The position numbers and the translations under genes are program-made. Under the pieces are notes generated by a model, which was not told the DNA's origin, made no database searches, and saw only the letters and a program-made list of their open reading frames with translations. Positions 12,789 to 24,966 of a stretch of 64,000 nucleotides of DNA are shown piece after piece (position 1 is the stretch's first letter; every line of letters starts with the position of its first letter). The stretch covers positions 3,973,664 through 4,037,663 of the forward strand of contig FN649734.1 of assembly GCA_000310025.1 (NCBI GenBank), read 5' to 3'. Origin of the DNA: Ectocarpus siliculosus (Eukaryota > Sar > Phaeophyceae > Ectocarpales > Ectocarpaceae).

Positions 12789-13761
12789 CCCCCGCCAGTG
12801 CTGTCTTGCCAATCCAGGCGGTGTTGCGTGTTTCGCTGAGTGCTTCCTCTGTTTCTCCTGGTGTGAACCAAGCAACCGCGTGTGTCTGTTGGGTGGGAGA
12901 TCTACGATGCCTTGGCTTGCATTTCTCTACAACTCCGCGGGGGTCGGGGTGAAAATCTCCTATGGTTTTTGGGTACAGATGACGGCCATCTGCTGTCGGA
13001 GCACAACCAAACCGGTGTGGTGAAGAGCGCCCTATTTTTCTTGTTCCTCACAAGCCAGCAGGTCGTCAATCAGTGCTCTTATGGGCCTCGTGCTGGTCGA
13101 AAAGGATGGAAAATTCAGGCGGTCGTTTATTGAAACTTGGGCCTCTGGTAGATAGGGCCTGTTTTTTCCCTCCTCGGACGGAGGGAAAAGAACGGTCGCG
13201 CTTCGCGCTCCGTGGCTCATTATGACGCACACACATCTGCATCTCCGCTTAAAAGTACTAGCAGTCTGTGCTGTAGATGTATGTCTGTTCGTGAAGAGAA
13301 GAGAAGATAACTAGTTTGGCCGGGCCAGTGGAAAACCATCGACGACAAACACACCCCGGTGTCAAAGTAGTGCGAGGATAGTTCAGTCGGGATTGCTAAT
13401 AATGGTTCTCGTGCGCACAAGTAGCACCCGGCGTTTCGGAGATGGAGCAAAGGGGTCGAATACACACAGCGAAGCGCTTGACCTCTCCCGGTGGTCTTGT
13501 GGGCAACCTCATAAGCCTACCACAGCAGGTCATGAGTCAAACCTCTCTCTGGAGAGAAAACAAAACGTAGCTGTGTTCGGCGGGAAAACGAGTATGGTAC
13601 ACACTTCGACCGCAATGTCGACGGGGGAAAGGGACGGCTTGAGTCTCCCGATAATAATTTATGCAAGCAGCACAGGAGCCAAGATATAGGAAATGAGAAC
13701 GCTCTTTGCGTGGTCTCAGCTGATACGCGAAACATCACCGAAAGGTATTGATTGGTGTCAG

Positions 13762-13851
13762 AAAATGTGGATCTACATGTATGTATGGGAAGATTTGTGA
13801 TTGTACAAAATGTAGATCTACATGTATGTATGGCAAGATTTGTGATTGTAC
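13762..13851 (+). repeat. 45-bp tandem duplication
   Basis: Units 13762-13806 and 13807-13851 differ at only two positions and contain ATCTACATGTATGTATGG. The 45-base unit keeps a reading frame open, but there is no other sign of coding. Confidence 0.9.
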
Positions 13852-15088
13852 GATATTGCTACGTCCTGGACACGATGGCTGCTACCACTTCAGGACTTTC
13901 GCTGATCAATGAGCCTATTATTAACGTTCTTCGCGTTCCTTTTATCTTGTCTTTTTATTGCGCGAAAAAAGAAACCTCACTTACAAAAACGCTCCTTACG
14001 TTGTCCAAAAAGTACGTTTTGGGCCTTCCCCAAGAAAAGGGCAAGTCTTTTGAAAACCCCCTTGCCGTTCTTTTTGATCAAGTCTTGGTCCAGGGTGGGG
14101 CTGTGGTCCAAAACAGCAGTCGTCCTCTTGCGATCAGTTCACTGTCTCTTCTACGTCCCACATTGAGAGCGCCACCAAAACACGCTTGAATCTCTGGACG
14201 ATTGGTCTCCGTATCCACTGATGGTAGCCACACGACGAACGGTAATCTATGGCTATGGCTCATGGTGGGCAGCATGGGCACCGCCTTTAATTTTCAATCG
14301 CCCGGACGCGTTAGGTGCCAACTCGATGTGTGCGACAACCGAGCCCAGAGAGCTGGACGAAGCCGCGGTTTGGGTACCTTTTTCGTGCATTCTCGTGGTC
14401 GATTTCTAGGGGTCTAGCCGCCTCCCGGTCTCTATCAACCACCACACACATAAGGCGCACCGTACACACAGCGTGTGCGGGGAAGCGTTGCCAATGCTGT
14501 TGCTTCAGTTGTCGGCTCTCGTCCACCCCAATTCCCGTGCTTCGTATCGTCTCGTGAGGTATAGAATTCAAACTGCTGTTGCCTCAATTCAGAGAGGTTG
14601 CCGAAAAAACTTGTCGGTGGCAAATTGCACCAATCGTTGCAGAGCTATTATCTTTTGGTCGATGACTCGGAAAACACCAGCAAGATCGACTGCAATGACG
14701 TGTTTCGTCCAAACCAGCTATCCTAAGTGAGTCAATCCAAAACCGTCAACATAGGAAAATCATTTGGGCTGCGAAAAATGAGGCCCATGGAACGTAAGAT
14801 TAATCGCATGTTCTCCCCAAACCCGTTAATAAGGCACCACAGTTGAATTATTAAACGTATACTACTTTCTTTGGCTAGCTTGTGGCCGTTGAAACATAAC
14901 TCTTCCCCAAAACACTTTGCGAAATACAAAGTATCCCCCGCAGCGATGGCGATGGTTGCAGTGACAGCAACGCCAACAAGTAGATGTCGAAAAATAATGC
15001 CATACGTGTACCGCACCTGCTGTGTCGGCAAACCTCATTTTTATCCACGATGTTTCAAGCTCTTACCTTGCGAACCACACATGTGTAG

Positions 15089-15979
15089 GAGAATTGACAA
15101 ATGGTGTATACCCCGGGTGTTGAGGCACAAATTGAGATATGTTGTTTTGGTGTGGGGCGCAACGCCTGACGCCAGGTGGGCGCCATTAAACCGCGTTCTA
15201 GCGATAGCAGCGGCATGCGCCAGGTCCTTAGGAAGGGCACCCAACTGTTTTTTTCCACCCACAGGAACAGGGTTAACTATGTAGGGCCTGGAAGAGAGGA
15301 GCTTGTTGGAGAACCCCATGTTGATCACGAGACCACAGGTTACGCCCTCCTGTATCCTATTTTGTTCACAATCGTACCCCAAAATGTTGAAGGCATGCCG
15401 CTTCTTGTTCTGGAGTGACGCTCCTGCGGACCGCCAAAATGGCAACTAACGGCAGACCACCAACCTCTACATCTTGTGTCTCCTTGTCGCGCCGCAGCAA
15501 CAAAATCTGCGCGTTGCACCGCAGACCACCATATCTCCGTATCCTCTTTCTGCTGTCGCGCCGCAGACCACAACACCAGCGTACTGCACCGCAGACCACC
15601 ATAGCTGTGACGACATTATGGGGTATGCTGGTGAAGAACATGGGGTTATAGCAAGGTATAGACAAACTTTACCAGACAGGGGGTTGTACCCCGCGGTTTC
15701 GTGAACAAAATGGGTTCCTCCAACAAGCTCCCCTCTTCCAGGCCCTAGATGACCCTGTTCCCGTGGGTGAAAAAAAACGAAACGTTGGGCGTCTTTCCTG
15801 AGGACCTGGCGCATGCGGCTGAAGCACTAGAAGGCGGTTTGAAGGCGCCCACCCGGCATCAGGCGTTCCACCCCAAACCGAAGCCCACCCGGCATCAGGC
15901 GCTCCACCCCAAACCGAAGAAAAACACACCCCGTTTTGTGCCTAATTACTCGGGGTATACTCCATTTTTGTCAATTCCC
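15089..15979. mobile_element. Fold-back / long-TIR non-autonomous element
   Basis: The left arm (about 15091-15340) and right arm (about 15690-15979) are imperfect inverted copies over roughly 250 bases. Both begin GAATTGACAAA at the outer ends, then share GTATACCCCG, CGCATGCGCCAGGTCCT, GGGAACAGGGT-type sequence and GAGCTTGTTGGAG. The right arm has an internal 36-bp tandem duplication. The spacer (15415-15615) has short repeats built on CCGCAGACCACCA. No transposase is encoded and no certain target-site duplication is visible, so the superfamily is open. Confidence 0.75.
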
Positions 15980-16027
15980 CCAGAAGGTATTACCCGGTCA
16001 GCGAAACCTTTTGGTGAGGGAAGATAG

Positions 16028-17188
16028 ATGCCGTCTACTAGACGCCCATGCAACACAAAAACTGATGATGGTATGGCAGACGGAACGTGCCAAGACCTAC
16101 AAACTGGTACTGTATCAGGTTATTTCAACTTGAGAATGCACAACCTTGACTGGGTGAGTAATTTAATGCCGAACGGTACTTTCGCATCGTACAACGTCCT
16201 GCCGCCGGTAACTCGCCTTGTTTGCACAGCGGAGGACGGACGGTCGAGGGGATCTCGCGGACGCGAGCCAGCCATGCCATTAGCTCCGCGAGAGACCTTG
16301 GGCTCCCGTACCGTCGAGGCCGAGCCTCAGCTGGAAGAAGATGAGGCCAAGCCGTCACAACAAGAGGAAGGTAAGTTTTTCGAGCTGCAGCAGCAACGAG
16401 GAAAGGCAAATGCATTCTTCTGCGACCACTTGGGCCCTAGGCTACCACTCGAAAGCCCGGGGTATTCACTCCTTATCGCATAGACCTTCTTTGGCACACC
16501 ATCAATCCGTTCTGATACCGAAGCGCTCGAGTAATAACGGGGTACTGAAGAGGCATACACGCAGCACTTGGCTTTTCTCCGACCCTAAGCACCGACAAAC
16601 CCTGTCAACATATCTGCACACCCGGCATTTCATCTTTGCCCCATGCCGTGAACATGCCCAGGTGCACCCTCTTTCGTTTCGCCCTCCGAAGCTGACGGCA
16701 TGGCGGTTGACACGGTACAGGAAGGCATGGACAACTCGTCGGATGATCCTACCAGAAAACTGTCACCGCGACCACCGATCCCAAACGCGGAAAACGTACC
16801 CCCTCGATTGGTGGGCGACGGGATAGAATCTCTGCCACCCACGCGGCTGGGGGGCCTGACGCTCCCGCTGCTGGAATCGTATGACCCAACCAGGTCGCCG
16901 CTGGTATGCCTTCCGCCCTCCGCCTCAACCGGGTACACCGATGAAGTCGACGCGGTCAGCCCAGCCGGTAGCGCAACTTCTCCAACCAGCAGCAGGCACA
17001 AGGTCCACCAAACGCTCGCGTTTTCGAGAGTGGCGCCAGAGGGAGCAGGTGCACCAAGGCGTAAAGAGGGTCAGGATGTTGCTGCTATTTCGCCGCCCGC
17101 GCACAAGTTGCTCCGCTTTCCGCGCGGAAGGCCCGGGTCGTTTTTCGTCGACAGTCACGAGGAGCCCGCCAACGAGATAAAGGCTTGA
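16028..17188 (+). CDS. Two-exon gene of unknown function, acidic/proline-rich protein
   Basis: Exon 1 is 16028-16370, intron 16371-16661 (donor gtaagt, acceptor ccag), exon 2 is 16662-17188. The phase-1 join is exact and gives 289 residues. An in-frame TAG lies just before ATG 16028, which supports that start unless an upstream exon exists. Exon 1 ends in an acidic/glutamine run (QLEEDEAKPSQQEEG). Exon 2 is rich in Pro, Ser and Arg (MAVDTVQEGMDNSSDD, later LLRFPRGRPGSFFVDS). No signal peptide, membrane segment or known domain is visible; the protein looks largely disordered. The function is unknown. Confidence 0.5.
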
Positions 17189-20100
17189 TGACGGGACAGT
17201 GTCGAGTTCCACGCGATTTCGATATTTGGTTTCTTTAAGGTGACGAATTTTACCCCCACACCTACCCCCACTCTTATGTATTCATCTCCGCATTTGACGA
17301 CGATACGAATGACACCAGTAGTGCTCAGCGTTCACCTAATTGTAAATATTCTCTTCGGGAGGAAACGCGTCCCACCAAATAGGCGGGCAGGCCCACGAGA
17401 AAAGAATGTGTGGGCATCTTTGAGAGGGTCGTTAACTAAGTTGCGCTTGCGATTGGTCATCCACATAATCGTTTACGATAGTCCATTGAGCGTTGAGCAC
17501 GAAAAGCCAGCTGAATTGTTGTAAGCCTTGAAGAATGAAAATTGCCGTTCGCGTTGCGACCCTTTCAGCTTGCGGGGGAACCACACGTAGTCTTACACAC
17601 GCTAGTGCAGTAGGCACAACGTGTTGTGTTGTGTTTGGGTTGCCTTATTCATATGTTGCTTGTGGGCTTCGATCGATTATCCCCAACAAATTACCCGCTG
17701 GGTGTTGCGTCAGTGCCATGGTGAAACTGCTGAGAAGCTTGAAATTCGTTCTGTGGTTTCATAGAGATTGTGGTCGCTTTTTGCCGACGTGCCGCGGGGT
17801 GCAGAGTGCCGAGATCGGGAGCTGTAGACTAATTGGTTAATTTTGGGGGGATCTCTGACGGTGTATTCCGCTGAAAAAAAGCGCTGTCGAGGTGATTGGA
17901 TGAACGCATCCTCGCGATTTACGAAATGTATTGCTTAGCTGAATCTAAATTGTGTGGTATTTTGCGATAATTCTTCCCCTTGCTTGGTGTCCTGTCTTAA
18001 AGCACGAAGTTTGGGTGGAAGGCTTGGCCATCCGTGCCGGTGCTTGTCGGGGGATTTCGTCTTGCTTTGGGCGTTCATCGGGGCTCTTAAATTTTGTCAC
18101 ACTACTAGCTCGTGCTTTCATTTATTATAGCCCAGGATAGCCCCGGCCTCATCTCAAGTCATTATATTTTTGGGTGAAGGCAAGAGAGCAATATATTAGG
18201 GTGACTAGGGGCTTGGCCACGGGAAGGGAGAGAACATTTGTTCGTGCGGATCATGGCGTGAGGTAGTCCGACGTATCACGAACAGGAGCAGCAGCAACAG
18301 CAGCGGACACACACACGCGGAAACCCCGCTCGCTCTTCCTCTCCGCAGAGGACGAGGAGAGCGTCTGTCTCGGTCTCACTCTCCATAGAGAGACATTATG
18401 ATGTATGGACAATTGTACCGCCGCAACCGGGTGTCGAGTTTTCGGACTTCCCGCGGAAACCTCGCCCGAGGGATGTTGATTGACGGTGTATGCAGCAAAG
18501 TTTATATAACCGACTTGTGTTCCAGGCAGTCGTTGCAGAGTAGTAAATCCTATTCGTTTTTAAACGAGACGCAACGTGTAGGAAGAAAGAAGACGATAGC
18601 AACCACCGGCCTCCTCCAATCCAGATAACAAGGCGGCGTCGTAAACAACCCGACGGGCGTGTGTTCACTTCTTCTACATTCCCCACTTCTTTCCTACTGA
18701 CGACCGGACTTTCTGGAGGGGTTGACTACAACAGACATGTATCACTCGCCCGTTGACAACAACGAAGCAACGTCAGAATTAACCGGAGGCGCACACCAGT
18801 TCATACAAAACCGCCACGACGTATGACGTTTGCGTACTTACGACCGTACGATGGAGGATGTGTTTCTTGCATTGGCTCACTGATTGGACCCGAGCGCAGG
18901 CCTCTGGGTTTCCGTCCCTATGACATTTTGTCAAGTGTCTGTTTGCACCCCCGCCCCGGGTGTGGGACGGTCCGGGTACTTGAATATAGAGAGTCAAGGT
19001 TCCTTCGTAGAGCTGCTGTGTTCGGACTTCCAATAGCCGTTTTCTTTTAGTTCCAGCAGAAACTCAAATATTAGGAGACAAGTCTCAAGAGACTTGAGAG
19101 CAGGCTTGAGCGAAAGACGCAACACAATACAAACGCAGCAAAGGACAGGCAGGTCCACCGGATCGCCGGGAGGATCGTCACCAACCAAATTTAGAGCTGG
19201 CTGTAGGTCCGAGCATTGCAAGGACAGATCAGCCCTCGCCGTCGCTGATTTTCTCTGTTCACCGTGGAGTTTGGTTGGAAACCCGAATCCACCTAAGATG
19301 AGAACAGGCTGCATTGAGCAAAGAGATTCCCCGGCAAATGTTCACGGCGTGCCACGAGTGCTGCAGGAAATAAACGGCCACGTGATATCCCCCTTTGCTC
19401 ATCTGCGGATCTGCGGCAATGCTACAGGCCATGTTCAGTCGAAGATAACAGCCATGCTGCTTTCTGCAGCACAGAAGAATATGATTCATCTTGCGTAACG
19501 CACAGCAATAGTGTTGCTTCTCTTGTTCTTGTAGAAACGCGAGGCGAACAACAATAACAAGAAGGGCCTCACCGACCGCACGAGATTCGTCGTGATCGAC
19601 GAGCTACGGCGTCAGCCACGTGCTGGCTGTTCGTCACTGTCCGTACCGTCAACAAAACAACACACAATTTTCGTACAGTACGCATCTAAACGGGCAAATC
19701 AACCACCCCGATGTGCGAAAAACGATAGGTGCACTCTCACCGAGCGCATCTCTCTCAACGCAACAATTTACACCTTGACCAGCAAGAAGGAGGGAGACAA
19801 CACTGGGCAACAAAGAGGTCAAGCGACGAGTATCTCGAGACCCAAGCGACGGAATCAAACTCCGTTTTCGCTGGATCCGTCATTCCCTCGCCTAGCTTTC
19901 CCCCAACATGTCAAGTTTATCGTCTCCCCCCTTCGTACCGCCAGCAGCCCCGACCCGATCCCAAAGACCAACAATCGCCACGTACGCCGCTTGATCACTC
20001 GCCGAAGCTCTGCAACTTCGAATCCACTACTGCTCGCCTCGGCAAGCCGACATTGGCCGCGGCGCAAGGCGGAACGGCTGGAAATAGCCAAGAGAGGGGA

Positions 20101-20414
20101 AGCGCACGGAAACAAAGAGAGAGTTGCTGGCTCATCTGTCGTTGCGCGACCCTGCCTGATGGTCGTGTGACACGGTGTGCCTCGCGTGTGCACGCAGAGC
20201 AGAGCGAAAATGCACCAAGTCCACACCCAACCCCACCGCCATCACACAGACAACTCCCGGTAGGGCTATCGTGCGCAGCTCTACAATACCCCCGTACACC
20301 CCTAGCTTTCCCGCGTGCGACCCTCAATATTTGCAGTAGTCCAGAGCAACGGTCTAGGAACAGTCAACCACGTCAAGGAACGGTCCCCGGGCCTTCATCG
20401 ACGATCTGATTGGT
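17189..20414. other. Intergenic stretch, no supported gene
   Basis: Short open frames only. A frame at 19535-19640 after a good acceptor (cttgtag) reads NNNNKKGLTDRTRFVVIDEL and could be an isolated exon, but no matching donor or partner exon was found. The right end should hold the 3' UTR of the selenoprotein W gene and its SECIS element. Confidence 0.4.
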
Positions 20415-21316
20415 CTACGAAGAGTCCAAGAACTTCTGGATTTGGTCGACCAGGGCCTGCACCTCGCGGGGGTCCTCGCAGCGGCCCTGGCCGCGGGTCT
20501 TCTTGCTGTGCAGCAGCTCCCCGGTGTTGCGCAGCACCACCTCGAAGCGCCCGGTGACCCCGGGGTCCTCGGTCTGGATGAAGCTGATGCGGTCGCCGAA
20601 CACCGCCTCCAGCTGGGGCGTCAGGCGGTTGTAAAACCGCACGTAGCCTCATCCTCCGCAGTACATGATCTGTCGGATTTTTGTTCGTTTGTGCGGTACG
20701 GCATTGAGCAAAAATGGAAGGGTTTGAAGAGAGGCGTGCGGTGAAGTGGAGAGCAGCCGTCAACTGCTCTAGCCCTCCGTGTTGCTTGTGACACGTGGGC
20801 TGAGATGCTACGTTTCGACGGTTGCCGGATAGCCGAACCTGATGGCGATGAGAGTGCGATTGTGCGGTTGAGGAGCTTCGTGCCGTCTACGCAATCGATT
20901 CGTCGTAAGTTGCGTGGTGTTATCGGCTGAACGAAAGCGACGGCCTGTGCCGATTCCCGACGCCCTCAAAGTGGACAAGGGCTGCGCTTTGTCCGAACGA
21001 GACATACCCCTCCAAGTGGTGGTGGTGGTGGTGGAGGTACAGCACACGGGACGGTTTTCGTACCACTGGAGTTCCTGAAACGCCCCGGGCGTGCTGACGC
21101 TCGCGTGGTTCGACGATGCAGGTTTGAACATACATGCTCGAAGACGAACCGGTCTAACACACGCTGGCTCATTGCTACTGCTCTTTAGCTTGTGAGTTGC
21201 TCTACTACCGCGCATCATCAGTTCGGTCCGAATGCATGTGCGGGGCGCTATGTATACGTGTCACGCACCTCGATTTCGGCGACGTCCTCGCCGCGTCCCG
21301 CTGTAGTAGTGGACAT
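20415..21316 (-). CDS. Selenoprotein W-like protein, UGA read as selenocysteine
   Basis: Two exons, 21316-21269 (MSTTTAGRGEDVAEIE) and 20669-20415, joined in phase 0 across a 599-base GT-AG intron, encode 100 residues. Exon 2 opens IMYCGGUGYVRFYNRL, in which U is an in-frame TGA at 20652-20650. The CxxU motif in a beta-strand/turn and the later GRFEVVL and LLHSKKTRGQG segments match the Rdx/SelW family, small thioredoxin-fold redox proteins. The frame stays open through the TGA and ends at TAG 20415-20417, and length and spacing fit SelW. A Cys-less pseudogene is the alternative, but conservation continues on both sides of the TGA. A 3' SECIS is required. I could not place one by eye. Confidence 0.88.
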
Positions 21317-22959
21317 GCCCGCGCTTGCGTTAAGGCTTCGGATATCAACTCTGTTCGCCGCACTTTTCGTTCCCACAGCCGGCAATCGGGCGAGAGAGGT
21401 GTGTCGGGAGATGCAGAACCGTTTCGCGTTGAAGACGTAGGATCAGGTGGGAGAAAAGTATTGAAGAGATAGACACGAGACACGAGGGGGGAACGGAAGA
21501 CGGGAATACTCCATGAGGTCGGGGCTGCAAGAGAGTATCCGAAAAACGTTCCAAGTCAAGCCGCACACACACAGTCGCCGTCGACATTGTTCGAATGTTG
21601 AAAGGTAGCCATTGTTTAGAACATTGGCCTTACTCACAGCGAAGACATCTAACGGATTGCGGACATAGTTGCGCCCAGCTACGTTTTCCGGCGCCTGTGT
21701 GTGTAATGGAGCGGTGAGTACCTACCTCAAGGAGGAGACAGGCGTGGCGAAAGCTTGCACGGTGGCGCTAAAGGGAGAGCACCGGAGTGCTGCAAGAGAG
21801 AGCAAGGCGATCCTCATGTGCGGTTCTTACAGCTTCCGTCTGCAGCCGGAAAGGGAAGATTCGAGAGAGGCGTTGAATAATATTTTACGTCGAGATTCTT
21901 AAGAAATCATACATGCACTCACAGAAAGACTGCCCGCTGGAGATAGCCCCCAATCCAAGGGATGTGTTACGTCTTAACATGAGTGACTGTCGAGAAAATC
22001 TGCTGGATACCCAGATCTGCGTCAGTTGGACCGCTACAGATGTTGGTACTCAAGGCTGTACTAACGTTAAGAAAACAACAACAATGCCGACCTGCAGAGA
22101 CTGCCGAAACAATTCCAACACCCCAACAGCACAACTCTCAAATGAGATCAAGCAACGGTATCGAGTAGTTTAATCCAGGGTCCTGCACTCTTCCTTAAAC
22201 ATGAAACCGCTGGCAAACACGGTGGAGTGGCAAAGAAAGGTGCTAAGGAAAATAATCCAAAAAACTAATGTGCCATATCCATTCCCAAAGTATTAAATAT
22301 CCAAATGGGAGCGGGGGGGGGGGGGTGGTATCTTGGGCGATGACGCTGCTCGAGGTCAAACATGGGTCGGGTATTGATCCTACGGTGAACCTTCTACCGC
22401 TGTATGAGGCGTGCATGGATGGATACTGATTTCGCGATGATGCCTCGAAATGAAAGCAGTAACATTGTCGGTCATGAGCTTGCGGGGGGTGAATTTTTAC
22501 GTGTCTGCTGACATCAGCAAAACTTCGTGAGTTCAACCGGCTGTGGACTTCCGCGTTCAACCGGCAGCCCCGAACCCCTATCCCATCTCATGAACTGGCC
22601 CACCGAGATCGCTGACCCGAAATGTGTGTAGCTTCAGCTCAACTCGCATCCGTTGGCCATTTTGCCGCCAACGTATTGGTGCGTCTGATAACATCAACAG
22701 GGTGATGTGGTGTCCCAAATCAATCAATCAATTGCTTGAAGAGCTTGAGGCAGCGGAGAAAAGCAAGAGACACTACACTTATCTCCCCCCGCAGGGAGTG
22801 TATAGCGGGATCAGACTTCAGCGAGGAACTACCCAGGGTATAACTCGACTGTTTTCCCGGAGTAAAGCTGGTGTTCTCACCGGAGCTGCCGCGCGTGGAG
22901 CCAAAGTGACGGAAGCACAAGCTGCGTTTCAATTTTAAACGCTGCTGCTCTCTCGGCAG
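21317..22959. other. Intergenic stretch, nothing recognised
   Basis: No phase-consistent exons or known domains. It contains a poly-G tract (about 22311-22325). Upstream exons of the 22960 gene may lie here but were not identified. Confidence 0.4.
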
Positions 22960-23311
22960 GTGATGGCCGGTATGCGGTACAATCTACGTTACAGCAGACG
23001 GAAAAAGGTACTTGGCATCCCCCAAAAAACAGGGTACACAATTGTACTTGTTCCCTTGGCCAACACCCACAGGCACCGGGAGCTACATCCTTCACTACAG
23101 CAGCTGCACAGAGGACACGAGGCACGACACAATGGCGGCCGTGTGCTTCGTGAGCTACGTGGCTGGCAAGGGCTCCTGCACCAAGGACGCTGATGGACCG
23201 CCAGTAGGCGAGGGCTGCGGCTTGGCCATGCGAAAGCTGTGTGCGGCTGATGAAGGCGGTGCGGCCAAGAGCTTGCTGTTGCCAGGAGCGAGCCCGGAGC
23301 ACCGGGCAGAG
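22960..23311 (+). CDS. Two exons of an unrecognised cysteine-containing protein
   Basis: Exon 22960-23007 (acceptor ctcggcag, donor gtactt) joins exon 23073-23311 (acceptor cacccacag, donor gtatgt) in a single workable phase. It reads DGRYAVQSTLQQTEK, then GTGSYILHYSSCTEDTR, CFVSYVAGKGSCTKD and CGLAMRKLCAADEGG. The third-position GC bias of the second exon supports coding. It starts and ends mid-gene: the upstream exon must end in phase 1 and the downstream intron is phase 0. Six cysteines suggest an extracellular or lumenal protein, but no family is recognised. Confidence 0.5.
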
Positions 23312-24966
23312 GTATGTGCAGGAGGCGTTGCAATATGGCTTGCTGCGGTCTCTGCGTGGTGTGTGCGCGCGCGATGCTCCACAGCTTACGTCACCGCGCG
23401 CATCGGTTTGAATTCCTCGGATGTGACTTGAGAGAATACCATATTGCGGAAGATACCACACACCCCGGACCCTGGACCGATATGACGGGCTCGATTGCTC
23501 TGCAGCAAGAGCGGCGTCGCCGAAAAATGGTGGCGTTCGGTTCGCCTCGTCGGGAGCTTTTCGAAACCGTATGGTTTGATTTTGACATCCTCGTGGTCGT
23601 TCCAATCCGAAGAGGATTGGTTTCAGCTACATACGGAAAGAACAACCAAAGAAACGTAGCGTTTTTGTGTTTTGTGTGTTTCGTCCTGTACGTATTCGAA
23701 GTATTTACTGCTGTTGTGGCGACAGCAGTGTAGTCTAGTCCCCATTTTCGTGGTGAGACGTGTGCTACACGTGATTCAGTGTATGTACGTAGTACACTTT
23801 TCAGCGTATTTTTTGTACATCTACAACCATCCAGGGTCACACAGAAGGGGGTAAACACCGGGGCTCTCTTCTTGTTTTGATTTTTATTCGTGCCACACCT
23901 TTCCTCCTTCATTAAATCAACAACAACAACAACAACACACAGCAACTCTCAATGCGTGCTGAATTTTGTTTTTTGTCGCTAGAAGGGTCCAGCCGTCCCT
24001 TTCCCTCGTCAACGGTGCTAACGTTGAAGGTTGGTACTCACGAACTTTTCACAATTCGTAAATATTTCACACCCCATGGGGATTCGAACCCACGACGTTG
24101 CCACTAATGTATTTAGCGGTTTCGAGGTTACCACTAGACCCGAAGGCGATATTTTGACCGCAGTCGATTTCTCTCAGCTCGCGAAAGCTTCGACCACGAA
24201 ATTGTGGCGGTGCCTTCTCGCGACCTATGCCTCGAAACTGTTTCCAAGGAATTTCAATCGAAGCGACACCGGTGCCAAACGCGAGCATTTACCACCTCCC
24301 CACAGGCGCCGCGCCGCGCCCCTGGAGCTCAAATCCACGCATTTTTTTGCCACGACACTCTCCGCAACCGAGCAAGATACAGCCCTACGCTAGCCACGGT
24401 TCGATGCGCTAGGACGGAATCGGGATGCCCCGCGAGTCTCGGCAACGCTGGTGGCGAGTAAAGCGAGCACGCTTACATATAGCGTTTGGCCAAATCCGAC
24501 TGCAATAATGCCGCCGGGGTCTGGCGCAACCGTCTTTTTTCCACATGGACAACTCCCCAGCCTGCTCACCGACGTCCACTAAACTTTGGCAGTCAACAAT
24601 GACCCAGTAAACACAACTGTGTGCCAAGCTTCAAAGCCATCCGATCTGCACGCCGCGTGCGACAGCACATTTCGCCTACCAGCGGCCGGCCTCGTCCGCC
24701 AGCAACACTCAGACTTGATCAGGCCGCATTTTCTCAACACATACATACGAATCCCCTCGACACATATCTTACATTGATGTGGAGCTAGAACTACACTTCT
24801 GCGTTCGATAACCATGTCTTTGGTGCATCTCCCTCATCGGATCACGACCAACAAAGTTTGTGCTAGGGGAAGACGCAAACTGCAACGCATGGACCATGGG
24901 GGTGTAAATATCCCGTCACGCGCCCCCTCAAGTGGCTGTCTCTGGGATTGCTTCTTACTCCCATGT
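23312..24966. other. Intergenic stretch with a tRNA-like sequence
   Basis: No supported exons. It includes the tRNA-like sequence at 24070-24148 and runs to the hAT target-site duplication. Confidence 0.4.
24070..24148 (-). tRNA. tRNA-like sequence, probably a pseudogene or SINE head
   Basis: On the minus strand an A-box-like GGTCTAGTGGTAA is followed by a good anticodon-like stem (CCGCTA / TAGTGG) and a B-box GGGTTCGAATCCC. Six of seven acceptor pairs can form when wobble is allowed. Against a working tRNA: the loop AATACAT lacks the invariant U33 and two T-stem pairs are mismatched. The A box resembles tRNA-Glu. Confidence 0.35.

Larger units (their letters stand above)
11022..16027. other. 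Gene-poor stretch with repeats
   Basis: No gene model with consistent splice phases was found. Open frames here lack recognisable domains. The stretch holds a (TGC)11 run, two direct repeats and a fold-back element, listed separately. The first few hundred bases must contain the MYB promoter. Confidence 0.5.

Noticed and set aside
19870-20414. Several ATGA...AA stretches as SECIS candidates
   Set aside because: None had both the right spacing and a pairing helix with a 3' TGA quartet.
20640-20669. TGA at 20650-20652 as the true end of a short ORF
   Set aside because: Family-like sequence continues for 78 residues after it and the CGGU context is the SelW active site.
22960-23110. QVMAG-like reading that resembles a cystatin motif
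   Set aside because: That frame runs into a stop in the next exon; the only consistent phase gives a different peptide.
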